Shown in pieces: positions 27,786 to 36,739 of a stretch of DNA of 64,000 bases. The DNA lies in NCBI GenBank assembly GCA_020639075.1, contig JACKHI010000001.1:2728001-2792000 (forward strand), in the 5' to 3' direction. The notes beneath the pieces are model-generated. The model searched no databases. It was given only the letters and a program-made list of their open reading frames with translations, and was not told where the DNA came from. The position numbers were made by a program, and so were the translations under genes. The DNA is from Phycisphaerales bacterium. GTDB taxonomy: Bacteria; Planctomycetota; Phycisphaerae; UBA1845; UTPLA1. How positions within the stretch are numbered: position 1 is the first letter of the stretch; each line of letters starts with the position of its first letter.

Positions 27786-28715
27786 TCACCGCTGTGACGC
27801 TGGGGCTTTACTCTGCTTGATCGCCAGGATTCCCTGGTTCACGCAGAAGCGGCCGAGAGAACGACCGTAAGCGTCCATGCGGCGGAGCAGGGGCTGCAGC
27901 ATTCGAATCTGGAACGGGAACAAATGAAACCCGCGACGATCGACGATGCTCACGTTCTCTGTTGTGAACCACGAATGGAAATCGCGCCACGTCGGCCAAT
28001 TCTCGATGCCCTTGTATGGCCGCCAATCGAGCCGATTCGCCAACGCGCAAAGCCAGTACCACGTGTGGTTGTTGGATGTGATCGCGACAAGACCGCCCGG
28101 CTTGCAGACGCGAATGAGCTCGCGCACCGCCCGCTGCGGAAATCGCGTGTGCTCGATGCACTCCGAACTGATCACCACGTCGAATGAATCGCTGTCGAAG
28201 TCGAGATTGAGCACGTCCCCAACGACGGTCTCGGCATCGCACTTCTCACGCACGTGACTGAGCAGACGGGGCCCGATGTCCAGCGCCGTGACATCCGCGC
28301 CTCGAAGACATGCGGCGCGGCTGAACCAGCCCGTTCCGCAGCCGGCGTCGAGCAGTCGGCGGCCTCGCAGGTCGATGCCCTTGAGAAAAACCTCGAACAC
28401 GATGTGCAGTCGACGCTCGAGATCGTACATGTTCATCACGTCGTCGAATTCGTCGGCGATGGAATCATAAAACAACTCGACAGGCGGATGACCCGTTGCC
28501 GGATCGACGGGAATTGACGGCTCCGCCGGAATCGGGAACGTGATCGCCGGCGCGCCGCTGCGCATCTGCGAAAGCACCTCGTCCGCCTGATGCTCACGAA
28601 CCTGCCCGCCGACGTCCTCGATCGAAATGGGGGTATCGTGTGCGACAGGCCGCCCTGTGCGGTCAGGCCTGTCCGCAAGTGTTGATACGCCGGAATTCCG
28701 GGATTCAGGTTCCAT
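27786..28715 (-). CDS. Class I SAM-dependent methyltransferase (UbiG-like)
   Basis: The ATG at 28715 was chosen because AGGAGG precedes it; the open frame upstream is not credible. The 309-residue protein has a ~100-residue N-terminal extension. The Rossmann core follows with motif I LLDAGCGTGWFSRAA, motif post-I TALDIGPRLLSHV, SSECIEHTRFPQRA and LIRVCKPGGLVAITSNN. These match ubiquinone-type O-methyltransferases, but the substrate is unknown. The stop is one base from the start of the polytopic membrane gene downstream, which suggests modification of a membrane lipid or glycan precursor. It is divergent from the TetR/paa operon. Confidence 0.85.
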   Translation of the reverse strand: MEPESRNSGVSTLADRPDRTGRPVAHDTPISIEDVGGQVREHQADEVLSQMRSGAPAITFPIPAEPSIPVDPATGHPPVELFYDSIADEFDDVMNMYDLERRLHIVFEVFLKGIDLRGRRLLDAGCGTGWFSRAACLRGADVTALDIGPRLLSHVREKCDAETVVGDVLNLDFDSDSFDVVISSECIEHTRFPQRAVRELIRVCKPGGLVAITSNNHTWYWLCALANRLDWRPYKGIENWPTWRDFHSWFTTENVSIVDRRGFHLFPFQIRMLQPLLRRMDAYGRSLGRFCVNQGILAIKQSKAPASQR

Positions 28716-29072
28716 GATCGATCGCCTCCTCGCGCAAATGAACCGTGCGTCTCCGCGCACGCGAGTGAAGTCAGCCCACGCCCGACGCCCGCCGAGCAAG
28801 GACCGACAAATCACCGAAGGCAACATCGAACCAATTACGAGAGTGATTGATGATCGCCCCGACGCGACGGACCTTTGCGCAAAAATTGCAGCGATCACAC
28901 AGTCGGCCGATTCCAAGAGCCATCGGCTTCGGTATTTGGGCGAGACACCTGGCTCCGTTCGTCCGACCAGGCCATTCCGACGATTCCGATCACCGCGCGG
29001 CTCCGGCAGCCTGAATTCGGGACACACAGAGTCTGCTTTTCTACCGAAAGTGCCGCGACAGACCGAAAATTG
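28716..29072. other. Divergent intergenic region upstream of the TetR gene
   Basis: About 360 bases precede the TetR promoter. No supported gene is present. It should carry the minus-strand promoter of the methyltransferase. Confidence 0.35.
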
Positions 29073-29101
29073 TTGCGAATCAGTGTGACAGATGATACCA
29101 T
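29073..29101 (+). promoter_or_regulatory. Candidate promoter of the TetR-paa operon
   Basis: TTGCGA at 29073-29078 and TACCAT at 29096-29101 have a 17-base spacer. The operator palindrome begins 3 bases downstream, at the likely transcription start. Confidence 0.45.
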
Positions 29102-29104
29102 CCT

Positions 29105-29118
29105 AACGAGCGCTCGTT
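29105..29118. promoter_or_regulatory. TetR-type operator palindrome
   Basis: AACGAGCGCTCGTT is a perfect 14-base palindrome, 11 bases before the ATG at 29130, in the form bound by many TetR regulators. Its place over the start site suggests autorepression and control of the downstream paa genes. Confidence 0.7.
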
Positions 29119-29129
29119 TGGAGATTGCC

Positions 29130-29720
29130 ATGGCCACTGCAACAACGAACTCGACCCGCGACCAGCTGTTCCACACAGCAAGCCAGATGTTCTGCGAGAA
29201 GGGGTTCCACGCCACGAGCATCCGTGACATCGCGGAACGTGTCGGCATCCAGGGCGGCAGCATCTATTCGCACTTCGAGTCGAAAGACGACTTGCTTTGG
29301 AGCATCGTCCAGCACGCGGCTGATCGGTTCTTTTCCGCCATCCGCCCAGTCGCCGGCGCTGACATGGGGATCACGCAGAAGCTCCGCAAGGCCGTCATCA
29401 CGCATGCGGAAGTGATCACGAGCGATCTCGACGCCGCGGCGGTCTATACCGTCGAGTGGCGACACCTGTCGCCCGAGCGCCGCGCCGAAGTCACGAAACT
29501 GCGCGACGAATACGAATCCATCTGGCGCACGATGGTCGATCAGGGCATTCGCGAGGGCTATCTCGCTGCGTCCGACGCGGCAGGCGCCTCCCGATTCATC
29601 CTGTCGTCGCTCAATTATCTGTTCACCTGGTTCCGGCCCGATGGTCCGCTGACCGCCGAAGAAGTCGGGACATTGATCGCAGACTACACCTTCGACGGTC
29701 TCCGCCGCCGAACCGTGTAA
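29130..29720 (+). CDS. TetR family regulator, probable regulator of paa genes
   Basis: The ATG at 29130 follows a TTTGGAG site; the longer open reading runs through the operator and is rejected. The 196-residue protein has the TetR N-terminal helix-turn-helix (MFCEKGFHATSIRDIAERVGIQ..IYSHFESKDDLL) and a helical ligand-binding domain. By context it would sense phenylacetyl-CoA, like PaaR-type TetR regulators in other bacteria, and derepress paa genes; this is inference. It lies 80 bases before paaA on the same strand, so the two may share a transcript. Confidence 0.85.
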   Translation: MATATTNSTRDQLFHTASQMFCEKGFHATSIRDIAERVGIQGGSIYSHFESKDDLLWSIVQHAADRFFSAIRPVAGADMGITQKLRKAVITHAEVITSDLDAAAVYTVEWRHLSPERRAEVTKLRDEYESIWRTMVDQGIREGYLAASDAAGASRFILSSLNYLFTWFRPDGPLTAEEVGTLIADYTFDGLRRRTV

Positions 29721-29773
29721 CAACGAAACATCGCAAGCAGCGCCGGCAAACCAGGTCGGCAAGAGATGAAACA

Positions 29774-29794
29774 CTGAGGTAGTGCCTCAGGAGG
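29774..29794 (+). promoter_or_regulatory. Hairpin overlapping the paaA ribosome binding site
   Basis: CTGAGG (29774-29779) pairs with CCTCAG (29785-29790). The Shine-Dalgarno AGGAGG (29789-29794) begins inside the stem. The stem could modulate paaA translation, but it is short. Confidence 0.4.
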
Positions 29795-29800
29795 ATACGA

Positions 29801-30787
29801 ATGGTGCAGCCGACACGCGAACGACTGAACGATCAACCCGGCGATCCGGGGTTCGAAGAGAATCTGGCGAAGTTCGAAGCCCGCGTCGCGCGCGGCGACA
29901 AGGTCGAGCCGGGTGACTGGATGCCCGACGCCTATCGCCAGCAGCTCATCCGTCTGATCCACGTTCATGCCAACAGCGAAATCTGCGGGGCGCTTCCAGA
30001 GGGTACGTGGATTCCGCACGCCCCGAGTCTCAAACGCAAGATGGCCCTCGTCGCAAAGGTCCAGGACGAAGTGGGTCACGGTCAACTTCTATACCGCGCC
30101 GCCGAAACACTCGGCAAGAGCCGCGAAGAGATGATCGACGAGCTGATCGAAGGCAAAGCGAAGTACTCCAACGTGTTCCACTATCCGGCCGAAACCTGGG
30201 CCGACGTCTGCGTCATCGCCTGGCTGATCGATGCCGCCGCTATCGTCAATCAGAAGATGATGGCCGAAGGATCCTACGGTCCTTACGCCCGCGCCCTGAA
30301 GCGCATCTGCTACGAAGAGGCGTTCCATCTCACGCACGGCTACGACATGTGCATTTCGATGGCGACGGGCACAAAGCTCCAGCGCGACATGCTGCAGGAC
30401 GCCGTCAATCGCTGGTGGAAGCCGATCATGATGTTCCACGGCCCCTCCGACAAGGAGTCGAAGCACACGGAACTGCTCATGCGCTGGCGCATCAAACTGA
30501 AGACGAACGACGCGCAGCGGCAGGAATTCCTCGTCAAGTATCTGCCGAAGATGTTCAACCTCGGCCTGACAGTACCGGCCGAATGGGATCTGAAGTTCGA
30601 CGAGAAGACAAGGACGTGGACTTACAACGAGCCGGATTGGGACGAGTTCGTACACGTCGTGCGCGGCAACGGCCCCGTCAGCGCACAGCGGCTGGAAACG
30701 CGCCGACTGTCGCACGAACACGGCCGTTGGGTGCGCGAAGCGCTCGCCGCCGCCGCAAGCGGCCGGCGCGTGCCGATGCCGAATTGA
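29801..30787 (+). CDS. paaA: 1,2-phenylacetyl-CoA epoxidase catalytic subunit PaaA
   Basis: PaaA is the diiron catalytic subunit of the PaaABCE monooxygenase, which epoxidises phenylacetyl-CoA in aerobic phenylacetate degradation in the cytoplasm. The 328 residues compare with ~310 in E. coli. The two carboxylate-bridged iron motifs are present: E90-VG-H93 and E173-AF-H176. Conserved stretches include QDEVGHGQLLYRAAETLG, YPAETWADVCVIAWLIDAAA and FHGPSDKESKHTE. An AGGAGG site precedes the ATG. Genes B, C and D follow in order; no paaE reductase or paaK ligase is in the window, so electron supply and CoA activation must be encoded elsewhere. Confidence 0.96.
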   Translation: MVQPTRERLNDQPGDPGFEENLAKFEARVARGDKVEPGDWMPDAYRQQLIRLIHVHANSEICGALPEGTWIPHAPSLKRKMALVAKVQDEVGHGQLLYRAAETLGKSREEMIDELIEGKAKYSNVFHYPAETWADVCVIAWLIDAAAIVNQKMMAEGSYGPYARALKRICYEEAFHLTHGYDMCISMATGTKLQRDMLQDAVNRWWKPIMMFHGPSDKESKHTELLMRWRIKLKTNDAQRQEFLVKYLPKMFNLGLTVPAEWDLKFDEKTRTWTYNEPDWDEFVHVVRGNGPVSAQRLETRRLSHEHGRWVREALAAAASGRRVPMPN

Positions 30788-30803
30788 TGGACCCGGCGTA
30801 GGA

Positions 30804-30882
30804 TGGGCCGTGCCCACCAGTGCGTGTAGCGTGTAGGTCGGGTCATCGACCCGACAATCTTGCAGAGCGGGTCATCGACCCG
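30804..30882. repeat. Three palindromes in the paaA-paaB gap
   Basis: TGGGCCGTGCCCA (30804-30816) is followed by TCGGGTCATCGACCCGA (30838-30854) and CGGGTCATCGACCCG (30868-30882). The last two are copies of one unit. The 121-base gap is filled by these elements. Confidence 0.75.
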
Positions 30883-30908
30883 ACAGGAATGTCGACACAG
30901 AGGCGAAT

Positions 30909-31211
30909 ATGACTGACACACAATGGCAAGTCTTCGAGGTCTTCCACCAGCCCGTCCGTGGCGAACCCCACGTTCACGTGGGCAGCGTCCATGCGCCGGA
31001 CGCAGAGACGGCCATCCTGATGGCGAAGGAACAGTTCGCGCGACGGCAGGCCTGCGTCAATATCTGGGTCGTCCGCGCAGACGCGATCACCGCCACCACC
31101 TATGAAGACGCCGACATTTTCGAACACGGCACGGACAAGAGTTACCGTGAAGCATTCGGCTATGAAACGACGAAACGCGCGAAAGCCGTCGGAGACTCGG
31201 CGGAACTCTGA
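30909..31211 (+). CDS. paaB: 1,2-phenylacetyl-CoA epoxidase subunit PaaB
   Basis: This 100-residue protein matches the small PaaB subunit, which bridges heterotrimers of the epoxidase (QWQVFEVFHQPVRGEPHVHVGSVHAPDAETAILMAKEQFARR, then SVWVV-like NIWVVRADAIT). The length is typical. An AGAGGCG site lies upstream. It is separated from paaA by palindromic repeats and from paaC by 63 bases. Confidence 0.95.
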   Translation: MTDTQWQVFEVFHQPVRGEPHVHVGSVHAPDAETAILMAKEQFARRQACVNIWVVRADAITATTYEDADIFEHGTDKSYREAFGYETTKRAKAVGDSAEL

Positions 31212-31274
31212 TCGTCGAAGGACAAGACACGTCGGCGCATTTCGACGCGCCGCCTGGCCACCAGGATTAATGCC

Positions 31275-32132
31275 ATGAGCGACAAGTACACACCCGACAC
31301 GCTGACGCCGGAATTGAAGGCCGCCGTAATCGATCTCCTCTACCGCCTCGCCGACGACAGCATCGTCATCGGACATCGCAACTCCGAGTGGACAGGCATC
31401 GGTCCGATCCTGGAGGAAGACATCGCGTTCTCCTCGACGGCGCAGGACAAGATGGGGCACGCCCTGGCCTTCTACAATTTGCTGCACGAACTCGGCGAAC
31501 CGAAGCCCGACGATCTCGCCTTCCTGCGCGACGCGAAGGACTTCCGATGCTGCAGCTTCGTCGCGATGAGCCACCTGCCGGCGAACGCGGAAGGCGATGT
31601 GCCGGAACTGATGAACAACCCGACGCGCAATCGGCTCATCGTTCACGGCGACTGGTCGATCTCCCTCATGCGGCAGTTCCTCTTCGTCGAGGCCGACGTC
31701 CTGCGAATGCACGCACTGGAGTCCAGCACCTACCAGCCGCTCGCCGCCATCGCTCGAAAGATCCGCGGCGAGCTGAAGTATCACTTGATGCATGCCGAGT
31801 CGATGCTGCGCCATCTCGCGACGGGAACCGATGAAAGCCGAAAACGCATGCAACAGGCCCTGAATTCCGTCTATCCGCACGCCCTCGGACTCTTCGAACC
31901 GACGCAACACGACAAGACGCTCGCCAACGCCGGCATCGCACCAGGCGAAACGCATCTGCGCGACGAGTGGATCGAACACATCACGCCGCTCCTCGCAGGC
32001 GCGGGCCTCCGCCAGCCGACGGATGTTGAACCGGTCTTCGGTGGTCGCAAAGGACGACACGGCGACGAACTCGTCGCGCTGCTGGCCGACATGCAGAAGA
32101 TCTACCGCATGGAACCGACCGGCACCTGGTAG
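31275..32132 (+). CDS. paaC: 1,2-phenylacetyl-CoA epoxidase structural subunit PaaC
   Basis: This 285-residue protein is the non-catalytic partner of PaaA in the epoxidase core. It has the ferritin-like fold without a complete diiron centre: the PaaA motif EVGH reads KMGH here (AQDKMGHALAFYNLLHELG), as is known for PaaC. Conserved segments include LADDSIVIGHRNSEWTGIGPILEEDIAFSS and RGELKYHLMHAESMLRHLATGT. An AGGA site lies a few bases before the ATG. A 23-base inverted repeat sits between its stop and paaD. Confidence 0.95.
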   Translation: MSDKYTPDTLTPELKAAVIDLLYRLADDSIVIGHRNSEWTGIGPILEEDIAFSSTAQDKMGHALAFYNLLHELGEPKPDDLAFLRDAKDFRCCSFVAMSHLPANAEGDVPELMNNPTRNRLIVHGDWSISLMRQFLFVEADVLRMHALESSTYQPLAAIARKIRGELKYHLMHAESMLRHLATGTDESRKRMQQALNSVYPHALGLFEPTQHDKTLANAGIAPGETHLRDEWIEHITPLLAGAGLRQPTDVEPVFGGRKGRHGDELVALLADMQKIYRMEPTGTW

Positions 32133-32136
32133 ACCC

Positions 32137-32206
32137 GTAGGGTGGGCCGTGCCCACCAATGCGTCGAATGTCTGCCGTAAATCTTGGTGGGCACGGCCCA
32201 CCCTAC
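32137..32206. repeat. Perfect 23-base inverted repeat between paaC and paaD
   Basis: The arm at 32137-32159 is exactly complementary to 32184-32206, with a 24-base spacer. The arms contain the same GTGGGCACGGCCCAC core as the single half-copy after paaA. It could form a hairpin in the transcript just before paaD. Confidence 0.85.
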
Positions 32207-32219
32207 ACCGGGCAACAAC

Positions 32220-32726
32220 ATGACCACGACCCGACAACGTACTGATGCCACGCAACGCGTCTGGAACGCCCTGCAGGATGTGACCGATCCCGAGATCCCG
32301 GACATCTCCGTCGTGGAACTCGGTATCATCCAGCGTGTCGAGGCGACGGACGACACGGCAACCATCGACATGTGCCCAACCTTTGCCGGTTGCCCCGCCC
32401 TCGATTACATGCGTGACGACATCCGCAAACACGTCACCGCCGCCGGATTCGATCACGTCAGAGTCAACATCGTGTTCGATCCGCCGTGGACGACCGATCG
32501 CATCACTGACGAAGGCCGCCGCAAACTCAAGGCCTTCGGCCTCGCCCCGCCGACGAAATGCAGCGGCGGCCCGGTCACAGAAGCAATCATCCGCGACGTC
32601 GCATGCCCCTTCTGCGACTCACACGACACGACGCTGGAGTCCATCTTCGGACCGACGCTTTGCCGCGCGATTCACTACTGCAATGCCTGCCGGCAGTCGT
32701 TCGAGCAGTTCAAGCCGGTCGAGTAA
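32220..32726 (+). CDS. paaD: PaaD, MIP18-type iron-sulfur assembly factor for the epoxidase
   Basis: The ATG at 32220 (MTTTRQRTDATQRV) is preferred because the longer frame would translate the inverted repeat. The 168-residue protein starts with a MIP18/DUF59 fold (VTDPEIPDISVVELGIIQ, ~residues 13-90). It ends in a Cys-rich region (CPFCDSHDTTLESIFGPTLCRAIHYCNACRQ), which is the PaaD signature. PaaD is thought to help mature the Fe-S centre of the PaaE reductase, which is not in this window. The ribosome site is weak. It is last of paaABCD. Confidence 0.93.
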   Translation: MTTTRQRTDATQRVWNALQDVTDPEIPDISVVELGIIQRVEATDDTATIDMCPTFAGCPALDYMRDDIRKHVTAAGFDHVRVNIVFDPPWTTDRITDEGRRKLKAFGLAPPTKCSGGPVTEAIIRDVACPFCDSHDTTLESIFGPTLCRAIHYCNACRQSFEQFKPVE

Positions 32727-32833
32727 TCACGCAATTCCCAATTTGCTCGGAACCAATGCGTCTCCATCGCGCAACGAATGCGGGTGTCGCCTGGCCTTCG
32801 CAAACCAATTGTCGCCGACCATAATGGTCCGCC

Positions 32834-33172
32834 ATGAACTACTACGACATCTGGTGCAACCTCAAGGACACGCGGAGCGACATTGCATTTGCCCGGAATC
32901 TCTCCGACTTCCTTGAGCATCTCAAGTCGAAGAATCTCCTCGAAAGCTGGACGCTCACGCGTCGAAAGCTCGGGTTCGGCCCGCCCGAACTGGGCGAATT
33001 CCACGTCCGCATCGCGTGTCGTGATCTGGCGCAGCTCGATGAGGCCTTCGATGTTGCCGCGCGCCGATCGGGCGACGTCGAAATCATGCACGCCAAGGTG
33101 TTTGCGATGGTGACGGACTTCCGCTCGGGGCTCTCTCGGGACTTTCCCGACGCCGTGAGAGAAACTCCGTAA
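32834..33172 (+). CDS. Small protein of a possible DUF6614 family
   Basis: This 112-residue protein begins MNYYDIWCNLKDTRSDIAFARNLSDFL and has the stretch LTRRKLGFGPPELGEFHVRI. I associate these with the DUF6614 family from memory. It has an alpha/beta look with no membrane segment. The ribosome site is weak, and 107 bases separate it from paaD, so membership in the paa operon is doubtful. The gene converges with the GH78 gene, ending 33 bases away. The function is unknown. Confidence 0.6.
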   Translation: MNYYDIWCNLKDTRSDIAFARNLSDFLEHLKSKNLLESWTLTRRKLGFGPPELGEFHVRIACRDLAQLDEAFDVAARRSGDVEIMHAKVFAMVTDFRSGLSRDFPDAVRETP

Positions 33173-33204
33173 ATCACCAAACGACCCGATGCCCCGTTTT
33201 GCCG

Positions 33205-36200
33205 TTATTTCCAGGGCGACGAAAATTCGTAATCTCCCGCGCCGACACGACACACCACAGCGCGATCCGTGCGGCGCAGCACTTCAACATCCTCCGACGC
33301 CCCGAACGCCTGTCCGCCCATGCGGACCTCATCGGGATTCGCCGTCGGCACATGGATCTCGGCTGTCACGTTCGCCGGGATACTCACCTGCAGCGCCATG
33401 CGTTTTCGCTCGATTTTCCAGTCGCAGTCAACGCGACCGCGAATCGTGTCCAGATGTCCTCGGGCCCACGTCAATTCGCCCCCAGGCATCGGTCGGATCA
33501 CGACGCGCTCATACCCCGGATGCGCCGGATCGGGATTGATTCCGACGATCGATCGCATCATCCACTCGCCGACAGAGCCCAGCGCATAATGTGCGAACGA
33601 ATTCATCCCCGGATTCTGAAAGCCGCGCCCTTCGACGTAACCGTCCCAGCGTTCCCAGATCGTCGTCGCCCCGTGGTCGATCGCATATCCCCACGACGGC
33701 ATCGTGCGGTTCGTGATCAGCCGATAGGCCTCGTCGTTGTATCCGTTTGCCGTCAGTTCGTTCATCAGGCAGATCGTGCTGTGGAAACCCGTCGCAATGT
33801 TCCCGTCGTATCGCTTGAACGTCTCGGCCATGCGCTTCGCCGCGGCCGCCCGCTTCGACGCCGGCAACAACTCAAAATGTAGCGCGATCGCATATCCCGC
33901 CTGCGTATCGCCCTCCATGCGCCCGTCGTCGTTCACATACGTATTATTGAACGCCGCTCGGATTCTCCCTGCGAGTTCACCGTAACGCTTCGCATCGTCC
34001 AATCGCCCAATCGCTTCCGCCATGCGTGCGAATAGCTCCGTCGATCGCGCGAAGAACGCGGTCGCGAACGCCTCTTTCGGCATCTCCGCACCGTGCTCGG
34101 GCCAGCCCGCCAGCTTCAGCGTGTCGGCATTCAGCCAGTCACCATAATCGTTATGCCGCTTGTTCTTCCACAGCAAGTCCGGGTTCTCACGATGGATCCA
34201 GTCGATCCATCGCTTCATCGCGTCGTAGTTCTCTTCGATGATTCGCGTGTCGCCATAGTTCACGTAGGCCGTCCACGGCACAAACACGCCCGCGTCGCCC
34301 CATGCCGGCACGCCGGAGAATCGAACCTCGGCGTCGAACGGATGCGGTGCAAAATCCGGAAAGCGACCGTCCTTGGTTTGTGCATCACGCATGTCGCGCA
34401 TCCATTTTTCGAAGAATGCCGCCATGTCCAAGTTGAACGTCGCCGTCTGCGCGAATGCGAGGATGTCCCCCGTCCAACCCAGCCGCTCATCGCGCTGCGG
34501 ACAGTCCGTCGGCACGCTCATCATGTTTGCCCGCTGCGTCCAACGAATATTCGACCACAACTTGTTCAGCATCGGATCGGAACATTCAAACCCGCCGGCG
34601 ACATTCGCCGCAGAATGAACCACGCACCCCGTCAAAACCGACAACGCGGGCCGTTCCACAAGTCCCGTCACTTCGACAAAACGAAACCCGTGATAAGTAA
34701 ACTGCGGCTCGAACGTCTCAACGCCTTCGCCCGCGAGCGTATACCGATCCGTCTGCACCGCCGCGCGCAGGTTCTCAACATAGATCGTGCCGTCGGGATT
34801 CAGAACTTCGGCATGTCGCAGCGTGATTTCCTGACCGGCCGTACCTGCGACCGACAACCGGCACCAGCCGACCATGTTCTGGCCCATATCAAAGACGTAA
34901 TGCCCCGGCTTCGGCTCGCTGACGCCGATCGGCATGACTTCCTGCGTCACGCGAATCGGTTCGTTACGCTGCGCTACGAGTTCACCCATCGGTGGTGCGA
35001 ATTCGCGGGCCGCATTCCACGCGCCGTCGTCAAACGCCGGCTCACTGACGCCTGCCACTCGACGCCGTGCATCGATCGTCTCGCCGTCCAGCAGGTCCGC
35101 TACGCGCACGGCGCCGTCCAGCGTGTACTTCCACGAACCATCCGACACGATCAACTCTCGCCGACCGTCGCTGTATTCAACTTCGAGCTGAAATAGCAGC
35201 TGTGGTCGTCGACCGTAGATGCCGCGAGGGCGACCGCCGGGGACGATGTGCGTCAGACCAATGCGGCCCGCGTACCAGCCGTCCGCAAGCTGTGCGACCA
35301 GAGCGTTTTCGCCGCTGCGAACCATCGACGTTACGTCGTATGTCTGATACTGGATGCGCCGATGATAGTCGGTCCATTCCGGCGCGAGCTGCCGATCACC
35401 GACGCGTTTTCCGTTCAGACTCAGCGCATACAGCCCCTGCGCCGTCACATAGACTGTCGCCCGCGAAATCTCTGCGTCCTTTTGCAGCGCAAACGCCTTG
35501 CGCATCATCGGCGGAGTGAGCGGATCGACACCCCGGGGGCCGTGTGATACCAAATCGCCATCGACAAGACGATCTGGCGACCAGTCGTTCGTTTCGATGC
35601 TGTCCGACGCTGTGACGATGGCTCGCCCCGCGAGGTTCTTGCCGTCGTGAAGTACTTCCATCTCCGCCAGGGCCAAACCGAATTCCGTCGCGCTGCGCCG
35701 CCCCAATCGCGTGACCGTCAAGCGAATGTATCGCCCATGAGTCGACTTGAATTCGAAGTCAACCGATTCGACGCCCGGATTCGCAACGTCCTCAGCCGTT
35801 CGATCCACGATCGTCGTACTGTCGGCGAACGTCGCGTCATTGGAGGCCTCGATGCGAAAACGCACGGGAAACATGAACCCTGGCACATCCTCGCGCCAGT
35901 CATACGGCCGCGCCGGATAGAGCTTCACGGCATTAAACGACTTCAATTCACCCAGATCGATCACAATCCACTTTACGGCGTCAGCGGTTGCAACGAACGC
36001 AGAGTGATAGCCGTTGTTTCCCGGTGCAAACGTATCGCCCGTCGCCGCCTCGCCGATCCATTTCGCCTTCCAGTCCGCAGGTTCGAGCAAACCGACCGTC
36101 CAGCGACCGGCGGCGCTCCATTCGGATACAACACCGTCGCCGTCCCAAACGCGAACGCGCCAGAAGACCCGCGATCGCGACTTCAATGGCTCGCCGCCAT

Positions 36201-36510
36201 AAACGATTTGATTCGTCGCGTTCGAATCCACGCGACCGGAGTTCCACAAGTCCGCGTCTCCCGCCGCCAGCTTGGCAACCGTCGACGCCGCCTCGATCTG
36301 ATAAGCGACCTGCCGCGCGCCCCGCGCTTCCGATGTCAGCTCCCAGCTCAAACGAGGCCGCACGACATCGATCCCCGATGGATCGACGAGATATTCGCAT
36401 CGCAGATCGGCAGGCGCGCTTGCGACAACGGCTGCAGGCTCGGCCGCCAATCCGACAGTCGCGATCACGCCGACAAACACACAACACAACAAGACCACGC
36501 GATCGTTCAT
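33205..36510 (-). CDS. Exported GH78 alpha-L-rhamnosidase
   Basis: The ATG at 36510 was chosen because GGAG lies upstream and a signal peptide starts there (MNDRVVLLCCVFVGVIATVGLAAE). The 1101-residue protein has beta domains before a GH78 (alpha/alpha)6 barrel. The N-terminal ~350 residues hold an F5/8-type carbohydrate-binding-like insert (KAKWIGEAATGDT..., RYIRLTVTRLGRRS). The barrel carries TDCPQRDERLGWTGDILAF, WGDAGVFVPWTAYVNYGD and RWIDWIHRENPDLLW, which match catalytic-site segments of rhamnosidases. It would release L-rhamnose from plant or algal glycans outside the cytoplasm. No sulfatase or uptake gene is adjacent. A palindrome cluster lies between its start and hutI. Confidence 0.92.
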   Translation of the reverse strand: MNDRVVLLCCVFVGVIATVGLAAEPAAVVASAPADLRCEYLVDPSGIDVVRPRLSWELTSEARGARQVAYQIEAASTVAKLAAGDADLWNSGRVDSNATNQIVYGGEPLKSRSRVFWRVRVWDGDGVVSEWSAAGRWTVGLLEPADWKAKWIGEAATGDTFAPGNNGYHSAFVATADAVKWIVIDLGELKSFNAVKLYPARPYDWREDVPGFMFPVRFRIEASNDATFADSTTIVDRTAEDVANPGVESVDFEFKSTHGRYIRLTVTRLGRRSATEFGLALAEMEVLHDGKNLAGRAIVTASDSIETNDWSPDRLVDGDLVSHGPRGVDPLTPPMMRKAFALQKDAEISRATVYVTAQGLYALSLNGKRVGDRQLAPEWTDYHRRIQYQTYDVTSMVRSGENALVAQLADGWYAGRIGLTHIVPGGRPRGIYGRRPQLLFQLEVEYSDGRRELIVSDGSWKYTLDGAVRVADLLDGETIDARRRVAGVSEPAFDDGAWNAAREFAPPMGELVAQRNEPIRVTQEVMPIGVSEPKPGHYVFDMGQNMVGWCRLSVAGTAGQEITLRHAEVLNPDGTIYVENLRAAVQTDRYTLAGEGVETFEPQFTYHGFRFVEVTGLVERPALSVLTGCVVHSAANVAGGFECSDPMLNKLWSNIRWTQRANMMSVPTDCPQRDERLGWTGDILAFAQTATFNLDMAAFFEKWMRDMRDAQTKDGRFPDFAPHPFDAEVRFSGVPAWGDAGVFVPWTAYVNYGDTRIIEENYDAMKRWIDWIHRENPDLLWKNKRHNDYGDWLNADTLKLAGWPEHGAEMPKEAFATAFFARSTELFARMAEAIGRLDDAKRYGELAGRIRAAFNNTYVNDDGRMEGDTQAGYAIALHFELLPASKRAAAAKRMAETFKRYDGNIATGFHSTICLMNELTANGYNDEAYRLITNRTMPSWGYAIDHGATTIWERWDGYVEGRGFQNPGMNSFAHYALGSVGEWMMRSIVGINPDPAHPGYERVVIRPMPGGELTWARGHLDTIRGRVDCDWKIERKRMALQVSIPANVTAEIHVPTANPDEVRMGGQAFGASEDVEVLRRTDRAVVCRVGAGDYEFSSPWK

Positions 36511-36739
36511 GATGACTCCAACAGGGGGCGCGATCGCAGCCGCGCGATTGGCCGGAGAACCGGAACATTGCGACTGAGACGCTGCGCAAACACGTGCACT
36601 ATTATTTGCGAATCCGAGCGGTGCGTAAGGCGACGATTCTCGCGCAAACGGGACAAACAATGCATCTTGCCCGCGGCTCGCGACGACCGAGCACTGCCAG
36701 TCACCAAGTGCATTTCGCCCGGAGGGCGCGCGATCATAG

